Shown here: positions 18,069 to 27,928 of the stretch, one piece after another
How the letters are laid out: every line of letters starts with the position of its first letter
How positions within the stretch are numbered: the stretch's first letter is position 1
Origin: Synergistaceae bacterium
GTDB taxonomy: Bacteria > Synergistota > Synergistia > Synergistales > Aminobacteriaceae
NCBI GenBank assembly: GCA_017451025.1
Contig: JAFSSM010000021.1
Coordinates: 62,001 to 126,000 of the forward strand
Length of the DNA: 64,000 bases
Direction of reading: 5' to 3'
The notes under the pieces: generated by a model
Told to the model about the DNA's origin: nothing
Database searches by the model: none
Seen by the model: the letters and a program-made list of their open reading frames with translations, nothing else
Translations under genes and position numbers: made by a program

Positions 18069-18918
18069 AGTCATAGACATTCACACCCACACGTTCCCGG
18101 CCAAGATAGCGGCCCGTGCAATTGAGACCCTCAAGGGCAACAGCCACACCGTGAATTTCTCTGACGGTACGATAGAGGGCCTTGAGCGTTCAATGTCAGA
18201 GGCCGGGATAACGTGTTCAGTGATTCAGCCGGTGGCCACGAACCCGAAGCAGGTAGTTCACGTGAACGACTCCTCAATCGCCATCAACGATAGATTTTCG
18301 GAGACGGGGATAATGTCGTTCGGAGCAATGCACCCGGATTTTGAGGGGTATGCTGATGAAATGACGAGGCTGTTGCGTGCTGGCGTTAAGGGTATCAAAC
18401 TGCACCCGGTGTATCAGGGCGTGAACATTGACGATGAACGTTACGTGAGGATACTGCGCAAAGCGGGTGAACTTGGCCTGATTGTGCTTATACATGCGGG
18501 CTGGGATATAGGTTTTCCGGGAGGAGATCAGGCACTTCCTGAGAGAATGGCCCGTGCATTGCGTGAGACCGGAGGAGATGTCCGCGTGATACTTGCGCAT
18601 ATGGGAGGGTGGCGTTGCTGGAATGAAGCCGAAGAAGTCTTCGCCCATGGCAATGTGTATATCGATACGGCGTTTTCGCTCGGAGAGTTTATCCCGAACG
18701 GCGACGGGCACTATTCCAGCCGCGAGGAATGCTTGATGCTCAGTGATGAAGAGTTCGTGAGGATAATTCATGCTTTCGGGGCTGAGAGGGTGCTATTCGG
18801 GACGGATTCCCCCTGGGCATCGCAGGCTGATACATTGCGAGCTGTGAGTGCACTGCTTAATGAGAAGGAGAAATCGCAGATACTTTACCTCAACGCACAA
18901 AGACTCCTCAACATATAA
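18061..18918 (+). CDS. Amidohydrolase family 2 (TIM-barrel metal hydrolase)
   Basis: 285 residues. N-terminal metal ligands DIHTHTFPAK, then GIKLHPVYQG near residue 118, ILAHMGG near 180 and FGTDSPW near 242, all classical for COG2159-type amidohydrolases/decarboxylases. Overlaps the symporter gene by 8 bases, so the two form a transporter-enzyme pair. Substrate unknown. Confidence 0.87.
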   Translation: MTRVIDIHTHTFPAKIAARAIETLKGNSHTVNFSDGTIEGLERSMSEAGITCSVIQPVATNPKQVVHVNDSSIAINDRFSETGIMSFGAMHPDFEGYADEMTRLLRAGVKGIKLHPVYQGVNIDDERYVRILRKAGELGLIVLIHAGWDIGFPGGDQALPERMARALRETGGDVRVILAHMGGWRCWNEAEEVFAHGNVYIDTAFSLGEFIPNGDGHYSSREECLMLSDEEFVRIIHAFGAERVLFGTDSPWASQADTLRAVSALLNEKEKSQILYLNAQRLLNI

Positions 18919-18924
18919 GTCAAT

Positions 18925-18957
18925 GCCTCCCTTGAAGAATCAGGGGGGGCTTTATTA
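18925..18957 (+). terminator. Rho-independent terminator after the amidohydrolase gene
   Basis: GCCTCCC (18925-18931) pairs with GGGGGGC (18944-18950), followed by TTTATTA. It ends the feoB-to-amidohydrolase run. Confidence 0.8.
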
Positions 18958-19003
18958 TAATTAATTCCTAAATATCCCCAAACAATAAATTCGGAGACAA
19001 TTA

Positions 19004-19630
19004 ATGACTGCATATAACTTTACGATTCGTCCTGAGCGTGAAGATGAGCGCAGGGAAGTCGAGAACCTCATCAGAGAATCTTTCTGGAACGTTTACCGTC
19101 CCGGATGCTCTGAGCATTACGTTATTCATGTCCTGAGAAATGATCCTGCATTTGTGCCAGAGCTTGACTTCGTAATGGAACAGGACGGTAAGCTCATAGG
19201 GCAGAATATGTTCATGAAGGCAATCATCAAGTCAGACAACGGCAGAGATATTCCCGTTCTTGCAATGGGGCCGATATGCATTACCCCCAATCTCAAACGC
19301 AAAGGTTACGGAAAAATCCTGCTGGACTACTCGCTTGACAAGGCATCAGCATTAGGTTTTGGTGCTGTACTTTTCGAGGGCAGCATAGCATTCTACGGCA
19401 AGAGCGGCTTCGATTATGCCAGCAAGTTCGGCATCAGGTATCACGGTCTGCCGGAAGGAGCGGATGCCTCATTCTTCCTCTGCAAGGAATTAATCACCGG
19501 CTACCTTGACGGAATTACGGGAACTTATTACACGCCGCAGGGATATTATGTTGATGATGCTGACGTTGAGGAGTTCGATAAGGGATTTCCGCACAAAGAG
19601 AAACTGAAGCTGCCGGGACAAATATTCTGA
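19004..19630 (+). CDS. GNAT family N-acetyltransferase
   Basis: 208 residues, COG3153-like. Conserved LAMGPICITPNLKRKGYGKILL carries the acetyl-CoA loop, followed by FYGKSGFDYASKFGI. Start ATG 19004 has TCGGAGA upstream. 27 bases before the GH1 gene, so probably the first gene of the beta-glucoside locus; its role there is unknown. Confidence 0.85.
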   Translation: MTAYNFTIRPEREDERREVENLIRESFWNVYRPGCSEHYVIHVLRNDPAFVPELDFVMEQDGKLIGQNMFMKAIIKSDNGRDIPVLAMGPICITPNLKRKGYGKILLDYSLDKASALGFGAVLFEGSIAFYGKSGFDYASKFGIRYHGLPEGADASFFLCKELITGYLDGITGTYYTPQGYYVDDADVEEFDKGFPHKEKLKLPGQIF

Positions 19631-21593
<1,963 letters not shown>

Positions 21594-21624
21594 CAGCACA
21601 AATTGTTATACAGGAGGTAACACA

Positions 21625-21756
21625 ATGGACTACAGAGAATTAGCCGCGAAACTCGTTGAGTTTGTCGGCGGAAAGTTCAACGTCAAAAGCGTAGTGCACT
21701 GTGCAACACGCCTGCGCTTCACCCTAGGCGGAAGCCTCGACGAAGGGAGCGTTTAA
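21625..21756 (+). pseudogene. 5' remnant of a second PTS EIIB gene
   Basis: 43 codons starting MDYRELAAKLVEF, nearly identical in pattern to the first 34 codons of the intact gene at 23333 (MDYKELAEKLLEH), then leaving it abruptly and stopping. It has AGGAGG upstream and keeps the phosphocysteine motif VVHCATRLRF (Cys26), so a short EIIB-like peptide might still be made. Best read as the surviving start of a duplicated EIIBCA gene. Confidence 0.8.
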
Positions 21757-21757
21757 T

Positions 21758-22583
21758 TTGCCAGCAGATCAAATTAAGGATAAAGAACTTGCGTCGGCAC
21801 TCATCAAGTATTTTGAGGGAGATCATGAAGGAGCAGAGGAGGCCCTCGAAAACATAAACGAGACGAGACCTAATCCTGTAGCTCTTCGCGTGTTACTTTA
21901 CCTGAACACGGCCAAGAATTTGCACAAATCAGAGTCCCTCAACACCATATTCTGGAATTTGCGGGGAAAAGACAAGGATGCGTTTTATGCGGCATTCATC
22001 GATGCCAGGCCGTTGATTGAGTTTTACGCGGAAAAGAATGTACCGTCAGCTCAGACGATTGACGATTTTAGGAGACATTTACTACGACCACTTGGACGTA
22101 TCGGAAGATGACGTACAAGCCTTCAAGTATTACCGGATGGCCGCAGAAAATGGATTCTCTGAGGCACAATTCTCGCTCGGATTGATGTACGTTACTGGCG
22201 ACGGTATCGAGCGGGATGATGAGGAAGCGGCGAAATGGTATCGCAAGGCGGCAGAACAGGGACATCCCCCGGCACAGTTCGCAATTGGGTGTTTTTACTT
22301 CAAGGGTAAAGGAGGATTCAAACATGATTTTGCGGAGGCGCGCAAATGGTGGACAAAATCTGCTGAAAGCGGAGAAGTCCTGTCGCAGTTCAATCTTGGC
22401 AATATGTACAGGATTGGTGCCGGGTTTGAGCCTGATTATGCAGAAGCCTGCAGATGGTGGATAAAGGCCGCTGAAAACGGAAGAGGAGTCCCCAAAAATC
22501 TCGATGAAGCACGCAAATGGTACGAACAGGCGGCCGCGCAAGGAAACGAGGAGGCAAAAGAAGCCCTCGAACACCTGAAGTAA
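21758..22583 (+). pseudogene. Sel1-repeat protein, frameshifted by a 7-bp duplication
   Basis: Two overlapping frames (21758-22111 and 22017-22583) encode one Sel1/TPR-like protein. The break lies at GACGATT GACGATT (22054-22067), a tandem 7-bp repeat; with one copy the reading becomes AQTILGDIYYD, an ideal Sel1 repeat, and the frame is open for 273 codons. The start is TTG 21758 with GGGAG eight bases upstream. The second frame holds four repeats (AEAQFSLGLMY- and AEQGHPPAQFAIG-like) and a shortened fifth. Could be inactive or switchable. Confidence 0.75.
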
Positions 22584-22606
22584 AGCACAACAAATTCACC
22601 CTCGCT

Positions 22607-22637
22607 GAGCGCGTCGGGCGGAGAGGTGAAGAAACGC
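22607..22637 (+). pseudogene. 3' scrap of a second GH1 gene
   Basis: 27 of 31 bases match 20954-20984 or so of the intact GH1 gene, in the same codon frame (SASGGEVKKR against [10 protein letters not shown]). It breaks off right after this motif. Supports a former second GH1-PTS unit. Confidence 0.55.
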
Positions 22638-22661
22638 CAGTTAAGAATGGAGGTTATTAGT

Positions 22662-22985
22662 ATGACCGCTATATTAGGTATAACCAGCAAGACAGTACCG
22701 TTTTCCGCGTTCAACGAGGGAAAAGCCGGAGAGATATTCGCAGAAGTCAGACGTTCCGGCCCGCGCATCGTCATGAACGGGAACGAAGCAGAGGGGGTGA
22801 TTGTACCAATGGATGAGTACGAACTGATGACGATGGACCGCGATGACGTGAGACTTATTGCGATTGCCGACGAACGGATGAGCCATTTTGACATGTCCAG
22901 AACGATAACTCAGGAGGAGATGGACCGAATGCTCGGCATCACGGAAGCAGACCTCGAAGGATGGGAGGATATTGAATTAGAATGA
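22662..22985 (+). CDS. Phd/YefM-type antitoxin
   Basis: 107 residues from ATG 22662 (MTAILGITSKTVPFSAFNEGKAGEIF), with GGAGG nine bases upstream; the longer frame from 22626 runs into the GH1 scrap. The N-terminal half has the Phd/YefM fold pattern with VIVPMDEYELM; the C-terminal half (TITQEEMDRMLGIT) is the likely toxin-neutralising tail. Overlaps the toxin gene by four bases, usual for type II modules, which repress their own promoter. Confidence 0.85.
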   Translation: MTAILGITSKTVPFSAFNEGKAGEIFAEVRRSGPRIVMNGNEAEGVIVPMDEYELMTMDRDDVRLIAIADERMSHFDMSRTITQEEMDRMLGITEADLEGWEDIELE

Positions 22986-23311
22986 GCTGGAATATAAGAT
23001 ACCTTGACGAGGTAGACGGCGACTTCAAGAAACTTGACGGAAGCCAGAAAATCAAAGTCCGCAAAGCCATCAAACGCACACTGACAAACCCTCTTCCTCA
23101 CAGTGAGGGCGGTTACGGAATCGAGCTCAGCCACAAAGGCGGAATCAACCTCGCGAACTGCCTCGAAATCAAGCTGCGCGGTGAAGGTCTCCGTGTAATC
23201 TACAAGCTCATGCGCACAGAAACTGAGATGCTCGTTATCATTGTAGGGGTGCGTGAGGACGAGGAAGTCTATAACAGCGCACAGGAACGTATTACCCGGC
23301 ACGGTCTTTAA
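22982..23311 (+). CDS. RelE/ParE-superfamily toxin
   Basis: 109 residues, MSWNIRYLDEVDGDFKKLDGS at the start, then a basic core and LRVIYKLMRTETEMLVIIVGVR, the usual RelE strand pattern; basic residues (K, R) and a tyrosine in the core fit an mRNA interferase. ATGA overlap with the antitoxin. It lies 21 bases before the intact PTS gene, an unusual place that suggests insertion into the duplicated locus. Confidence 0.85.
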   Translation: MSWNIRYLDEVDGDFKKLDGSQKIKVRKAIKRTLTNPLPHSEGGYGIELSHKGGINLANCLEIKLRGEGLRVIYKLMRTETEMLVIIVGVREDEEVYNSAQERITRHGL

Positions 23312-23332
23312 CATTCAGAAAGGAGCAGCACA

Positions 23333-25222
23333 ATGGACTACAAGGAATTAGCAGAAAAATTACTCGAACACGTCGGCGGAAAGTTCAACGTCAAAGGCGT
23401 GGTGCACTGCGCAACCCGTCTCCGCTTCACCCTCAACGACGACGCAAAAGCCAACACCGACGCAATCACCAAACTGAAGGGTGTTCTTCAGGTAGTCAAC
23501 GCCGGAGGCCAGTACCAGATAGTCATCGGCCCGGACGTTCCGCAGGTCTACCAGGAAGTTGTGGCAATCGGAGGCTTCGAGTCCTCTGCCCAGATCGACG
23601 ACCCCAACGCCGAGAAAGAGGACAACCGCTCAAAGTTGAGCAAGCTCCTCGAGAGCATCGCCAGCATCTTCCAGCCAATAATCCCCGCAATCACCGGCGC
23701 AGGACTCTTGAAGGCATTGATGGCACTGTTCGTGTGGCTCGGGTGGCTCCAGTCCGGAACACAGACCTACACTATCCTAAACGCAATGGCCGATGCCGCG
23801 TTCTACTTCATGCCAATACTCTTGGCCGCGTCGTGTGCCAGAAAGTTCAAGTGCAATCAGGGAAATGCACTTGCCCTCGCCGGAGTTTTAGTGTACCCGT
23901 CATTCATGGCTCTAATGTCCGGAAAAGAGGCCGTAACATTTTTAGGCTTCCTGCCTGTAACACGCGCACCGTATGCTTCGTCAGTAATCCCGATAATTCT
24001 CGGCGTGTGGTTCATGTCCATCGTAGAGCATTGGGCGCAGAAAGTTTCACCCAGAGCAATAAAGTTCTTCTCCGTTCCTCTTGCGAGTCTCCTTATTGGC
24101 GGAACAGTAACGATAACTCTTCTCGGGCCTATCGGTTCGTGGGCATCCGGGCTGATTAACTCGCTGTTCACATGGATGAACGCATCAATCCCCTGGCTCG
24201 TCCCGACAATCGTGGGCTTCTTCTCGCCGTTACTCGTAATGACCGGCACGCACTACGGGTTAATCCCAATCGGCACGAACAACCTCGCGACCGTCAAGTG
24301 GGACTCCGTCGTAATCGGAATGCTTCCATCGAATATTGCGCAGGGTGCGGCAGGACTTGCTGTTGCCGTTCGCTCAAAGAACCCCGACACAAAACAGCAG
24401 GCAGCTTCCGCCGGACTAACCGGTGTTCTCGGAATCACAGAACCTGTGCTGTACGGTGTAAACATGCGCTTCACGTTCCCGCTGTATGCCGCAATGATTG
24501 GCGGAGGACTCGGCGGGCTGTATCTTGGACTTACGAGAGTTGCGAGATTTGCGGGCGGTTCTCCGGGACTCTTAGTTCTGCCGGGCTACATCCCTCACGC
24601 TGAAGCTCTGGCGATGGGTTACACCATGACCAACTTCATGCACGCAGTGATCGGCGGAGTAGTTATTGCGTTTGTCGGTTCGTGGGTGGCGTGCAATATT
24701 ATGTGGGACATCTGGAAGAAGCAGGGCAAGTTAGCTCCCGAAGAACTCGGCCAAGTACTGCCGGACATACCTGATGATGCAATCGTAGCTGTGGCTAACG
24801 GTAAATTCATCGGCCCCGACGAAATTAAGGACGAGGCATTTGCGGGCCAGGCAATGGGCCAGACAATCGCGGTTGACCCTGCGGACGGGATAATCTCCTC
24901 GCCGGCGAACGGAGTTATCGAGATGATTTTCCCGACCGCCCACGCTTTCGGCCTCAGAATGAAGGACGGTACGGGGCTTCTCGTTCACATCGGAATAGAC
25001 ACGGTGAAGCTGAACGGCAAGGGATTTACTCTGCTCAAGAAGCAGGGAGATACTGTGAAGGCAGGAGAACCTGTAGTGAGGGTTGATCTTGATGCGGTGA
25101 AGGGAGCTGGATATTCTCCGCAGACCATCGTGGTGATAACTGAGCCGGTGCGCGAAGATGAATTGATGTCGTTCGTGGAGTTCGGGAGATCAGTAACCAG
25201 AGGAGATATTCTCAGCAAGTAG
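23333..25222 (+). CDS. PTS beta-glucoside transporter, EIIBCA
   Basis: Imports and phosphorylates beta-glucosides. 629 residues, complete, in BglF/BglP order. EIIB at 1-80 with phosphocysteine Cys26 (VVHCATRLRF); EIIC with about ten membrane segments at 100-455 and the GITEPVLYGVN signature near 360; EIIA at 490-625 with phosphohistidine His552 in LLVHIGIDTVKL. AAAGGAG precedes the ATG. It partners the GH1 enzyme at 19658. No LicT-type antiterminator gene or RAT site was found nearby. Confidence 0.95.
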   Translation: MDYKELAEKLLEHVGGKFNVKGVVHCATRLRFTLNDDAKANTDAITKLKGVLQVVNAGGQYQIVIGPDVPQVYQEVVAIGGFESSAQIDDPNAEKEDNRSKLSKLLESIASIFQPIIPAITGAGLLKALMALFVWLGWLQSGTQTYTILNAMADAAFYFMPILLAASCARKFKCNQGNALALAGVLVYPSFMALMSGKEAVTFLGFLPVTRAPYASSVIPIILGVWFMSIVEHWAQKVSPRAIKFFSVPLASLLIGGTVTITLLGPIGSWASGLINSLFTWMNASIPWLVPTIVGFFSPLLVMTGTHYGLIPIGTNNLATVKWDSVVIGMLPSNIAQGAAGLAVAVRSKNPDTKQQAASAGLTGVLGITEPVLYGVNMRFTFPLYAAMIGGGLGGLYLGLTRVARFAGGSPGLLVLPGYIPHAEALAMGYTMTNFMHAVIGGVVIAFVGSWVACNIMWDIWKKQGKLAPEELGQVLPDIPDDAIVAVANGKFIGPDEIKDEAFAGQAMGQTIAVDPADGIISSPANGVIEMIFPTAHAFGLRMKDGTGLLVHIGIDTVKLNGKGFTLLKKQGDTVKAGEPVVRVDLDAVKGAGYSPQTIVVITEPVREDELMSFVEFGRSVTRGDILSK

Positions 25223-25241
25223 TTTAATGTAGAGCAAACGG

Positions 25242-25276
25242 TCAGGGCGGCCTTTATTGGCTGTCCTGATTTTTTT
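25242..25276 (+). terminator. Terminator of the bgl-PTS locus
   Basis: TCAGGGCGGCC pairs with GGCTGTCCTGA (two G-U pairs), short loop, then seven T. Ends at the stop codon of the convergent ACT gene. Confidence 0.85.
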
Positions 25277-25706
25277 AGAGCGAGGATAATTCGTTTTGCC
25301 CTATTGTCCTTATTCCGGCGGCTTCCAGAGCAGAAACTGCGGCTTCATTGTCCTCAAGGCTCATTACCGCAATGTGTACGTGGAATTTCGTGCTGTTAAT
25401 CATGTACATGTATTTTATGCTGTTCCCTGTTTTCTCGAGGACATCAAGCACCTTGCTCATGCCGTCTGGCTCATTTGTTAGGGCAATAGCCACAGCATCG
25501 CTAGGATTTGCCGTGAAACCGACTTCCCACAAAGCCGAAGAAGTCCACAGAATATTATTCGCCAATAATCTCACAATGGTGAAGTCATTGGACTTGTGGA
25601 CAGTCATTCCCATAATTTCGATGCTGCGGTCTGCGAGGGTCTTCATCATTTTCGCGAGTGAATAGGTCTGCTCATCAATTACTACCGAAACCTGCTTTAT
25701 GATCAT
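25275..25706 (-). CDS. Tandem ACT-domain protein
   Basis: 143 residues with two ACT domains (about 1-68 and 70-140), of the COG4747 kind: MIIKQVSVVIDEQTYSLAKMM is the first strand-helix unit. Stand-alone ACT proteins bind small ligands, often amino acids; the effector and target are unknown. AAGGAG lies before the ATG. 25 bases downstream of the DUF2232 gene, so probably last in the rpsF operon. Confidence 0.82.
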   Translation of the reverse strand: MIIKQVSVVIDEQTYSLAKMMKTLADRSIEIMGMTVHKSNDFTIVRLLANNILWTSSALWEVGFTANPSDAVAIALTNEPDGMSKVLDVLEKTGNSIKYMYMINSTKFHVHIAVMSLEDNEAAVSALEAAGIRTIGQNELSSL

Positions 25707-25731
25707 GGAATTTCTCCTTTATGTATTAGCC

Positions 25732-26661
25732 TTACGCGTCATTGTTTCCGCCGAACTTGATTCTTTCCCGCAAGTTCAAGACCATATCGCACATTCCTAT
25801 TACGACGAGCCACGGCCAGAAGAACGGAAATCCCAGCACAACAAACACCACAGCCTTCAATGCCCTTCTGAGCTTGAAGCCGTCCATTATCCAGAACACA
25901 ACAGCCAGACCCTCAACGAACATAAACACGTTCAGGATTATCTGCAGGTTCATCACGAAGACCGCTCCGTCAAACCAGTCCTCAGATTTGATGAAGTATC
26001 CCGCAATCAGCGACAGAACGGATACTCCCAGCAGCGACACAGGGAATCTCCACATTCTGAACTCCGGAAGGGCGGGCGGAGAGTTCTTGAGCTTTCTGGT
26101 CAGCGAGCAGCACAGGGCATAGTTCATGAAGACTTCGGCACAGCTCCACAGCACCAGCATTGTCGGCACGAGATGAGGCAGCAGCGCAAGAACACGCACC
26201 ATCGCCGCGCGAAGTTCCGGCTGTTCTCCATATAACTGGACTATCACTGAATCTGCCTGCGTTAAATCCGGAAGCATGATGTTTCTGTCCGTCAGAAGCC
26301 AGAAAACAACCAGCAATGCCAGCTTGCTCACAATTGATGCACCTGCACAGATTAACAGGCTCTCAGGCCCGGAATATTTCTTTACGGACTTGACATCCTC
26401 GCGCGAAACTCCGAACAGCATTGCGGAGAGCGGGGCACATCCTACCAGAAAATATAACGCCATTGACGGGGAAAACACGAAGAAGAGTGTCGCCTCAACC
26501 AGAAGCTCGGCTATGCTCATGGGCTTGTGTCCCTCCGCGCACCCAAGAACTGCGAGCGGCAGGGGGGACAGCATCAGCCCGATAAACCCAAAAACAGGAA
26601 AGTAACTCCCTGCGAGCACAAGCGCAAGGGTTATGATCACGCAGGGAATTATACGCTTCAT
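25732..26661 (-). CDS. DUF2232 (YybS-like) membrane protein
   Basis: 309 residues, about eight hydrophobic helices, usual partner of the rpsF-ssb-rpsR operon in several phyla. Start ATG 26661 ([18 protein letters not shown]) overlaps the rpsR stop by one base (TAATG). A longer frame to 26742 lies within rpsR. Function unknown. Confidence 0.82.
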   Translation of the reverse strand: MKRIIPCVIITLALVLAGSYFPVFGFIGLMLSPLPLAVLGCAEGHKPMSIAELLVEATLFFVFSPSMALYFLVGCAPLSAMLFGVSREDVKSVKKYSGPESLLICAGASIVSKLALLVVFWLLTDRNIMLPDLTQADSVIVQLYGEQPELRAAMVRVLALLPHLVPTMLVLWSCAEVFMNYALCCSLTRKLKNSPPALPEFRMWRFPVSLLGVSVLSLIAGYFIKSEDWFDGAVFVMNLQIILNVFMFVEGLAVVFWIMDGFKLRRALKAVVFVVLGFPFFWPWLVVIGMCDMVLNLRERIKFGGNNDA

Positions 26662-26960
26662 TAGTCGAGCGAATAGGGGAGAAGTGCCATGTACCTGGCC
26701 CTCTTGATTGCTTCGGTGAGGAGCCTCTGGTGTTTGGCACAATTGCCGGTTACGCGGCGGGGAATAATCTTTCCGCGCTCGCTGATGTATTTCTTGAGCT
26801 TCTCGACATCCTTATAGTCTACATGCTCCTGCTTCTCTACACAGTAATAGCAGAACTTCGGCCTGCGTCTTGACGAGCCTCTGCGGAGTCCCATTCCGCC
26901 GGCTGAACGGGCGGGTGCTCCTGGTCTGCCCTCACGTGATACGTTTTCACGTTCTTCCAT
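26661..26960 (-). CDS. rpsR: 30S ribosomal protein S18
   Basis: 99 residues. Core [24 protein letters not shown] and [14 protein letters not shown], with a Cys pattern (CYYC ... C) found in zinc-type S18. An Arg/Gly-rich N-terminal extension of about 30 residues precedes it. Third gene of rpsF-ssb-rpsR, 18 bases after ssb. Confidence 0.97.
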   Translation of the reverse strand: MEERENVSREGRPGAPARSAGGMGLRRGSSRRRPKFCYYCVEKQEHVDYKDVEKLKKYISERGKIIPRRVTGNCAKHQRLLTEAIKRARYMALLPYSLD

Positions 26961-26978
26961 AGATTACATTTCCTCCTA

Positions 26979-27500
26979 CTAGAATGGTATACCCGCGTCG
27001 TCTGAGCCGGGCATACTGTTATTGTCGTTTGTGAAGTCCTGAGTGAAACTTCCTGAGCCGAAGCCTTCTTCGCCTATGCTTTTGCCGAAGCTGGAATTGT
27101 CCGGCATATCTGCCCCAAATGACGGAGCTGAAGCCTGTCCGGAAGAATAGCCGCCGGAATCTCCCTGACGCGACCCTAGCATCACCATGTTGGTCATATT
27201 AATTTCTGTAACATACCGTTTGCCAGAACCATCTTTAGCGTCATAGCTTCTTGTGCGTATGCTCCCCTCGATAAGCACAGGGCTTCCCTTCTTCAGGTAC
27301 TTTCCGCACGTTTCGGCTTGGGGTCCCCAAGCTACTACATTAATATAGTCAGTAGTCTCCTGGTATTCGCCGTTAGCATCCTTCCAACGGTTATTTACAG
27401 CTACAGTAAAGTTAGCATAGGCTTTTTTGTTGACGGTATATCTGACTTCCGGATCCCTGGTCAGATTTCCGGCAATAATTGCACGGTTAAAACCTCTCAT
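26979..27500 (-). CDS. ssb: Single-stranded DNA-binding protein
   Basis: 173 residues. OB fold at about 1-108 (NRAIIAGNLTRDPEVRYT; INVVAWGPQAETCGKYLKKG), glycine/serine-rich linker, and acidic tip DDAGIPF, the partner-docking tail. 15-base gap to rpsF. Confidence 0.97.
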   Translation of the reverse strand: MRGFNRAIIAGNLTRDPEVRYTVNKKAYANFTVAVNNRWKDANGEYQETTDYINVVAWGPQAETCGKYLKKGSPVLIEGSIRTRSYDAKDGSGKRYVTEINMTNMVMLGSRQGDSGGYSSGQASAPSFGADMPDNSSFGKSIGEEGFGSGSFTQDFTNDNNSMPGSDDAGIPF

Positions 27501-27515
27501 TACTGCACCGCCTCC

Positions 27516-27800
27516 CTAGTCGTCAAGAACTATCACTAACTGACGGTACACGTTCGCCCTAAGGCCAAGCACACGGCGAAGCTCGAACGTCTGCGCAGGC
27601 TCAAGCTCAAAGTTGAACAGTACATAATAGCCTTCGGATTTCTTGCGGATGGGATATGCCAGGGTTCTCTTGCCCCAAGCATCAGTTTTCGACACACTGC
27701 CTCCAAGCCTCTTGATCAGCTCCTCAATCTGGGTGATCTCTCCAGCCTGGTCTGATTCGGCAGCTGCATCGAGAATTACAAGCATTTCATACTTACGCAC
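27516..27800 (-). CDS. rpsF: 30S ribosomal protein S6
   Basis: 94 residues, MRKYEMLVILDAAAESDQ at the start, with GKRTLAYPIRKKSEGYYVLFNFE. GTG start at 27800 with AAGGAGGAGG upstream. First gene of the operon, which lies behind a -10 and a folded leader. Confidence 0.97.
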   Translation of the reverse strand: MRKYEMLVILDAAAESDQAGEITQIEELIKRLGGSVSKTDAWGKRTLAYPIRKKSEGYYVLFNFELEPAQTFELRRVLGLRANVYRQLVIVLDD

Positions 27801-27826
27801 TCTCTACACCTCCTCCTTATGGACTA

Positions 27827-27858
27827 TTCGGCCTCCGGCTTTGTGCGTTTACACCGAA
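27827..27858 (-). promoter_or_regulatory. Possible S6:S18-binding leader of rpsF operon
   Basis: In the short rpsF leader TTCGG pairs with CCGAA around an inner GTG/CAC stem, leaving a one-sided bulge that contains CCG. This resembles the S6:S18 autoregulatory motif known upstream of rpsF. Fit judged by eye only. Confidence 0.35.
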
Positions 27859-27873
27859 GGCAAGGACCCAGTG

Positions 27874-27879
27874 ATTATA
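27874..27879 (-). promoter_or_regulatory. -10 element of the rpsF operon
   Basis: TATAAT on the minus strand, 74 bases before the rpsF start and directly after the upstream terminator. No convincing -35 is visible. Confidence 0.45.
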
Positions 27880-27883
27880 GCAC

Positions 27884-27915
27884 AAAAAAAATTCCCTCCC
27901 GCATAAACGAGAGGG
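27884..27915 (-). terminator. Terminator after Ig-repeat gene 1
   Basis: CCCTCTCG pairs with CGGGAGGG around a 6-base loop, followed by AATTTTTTTT on the minus strand, 13 bases past the stop. Confidence 0.88.
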
Positions 27916-27928
27916 TGAAAATTCGCCG

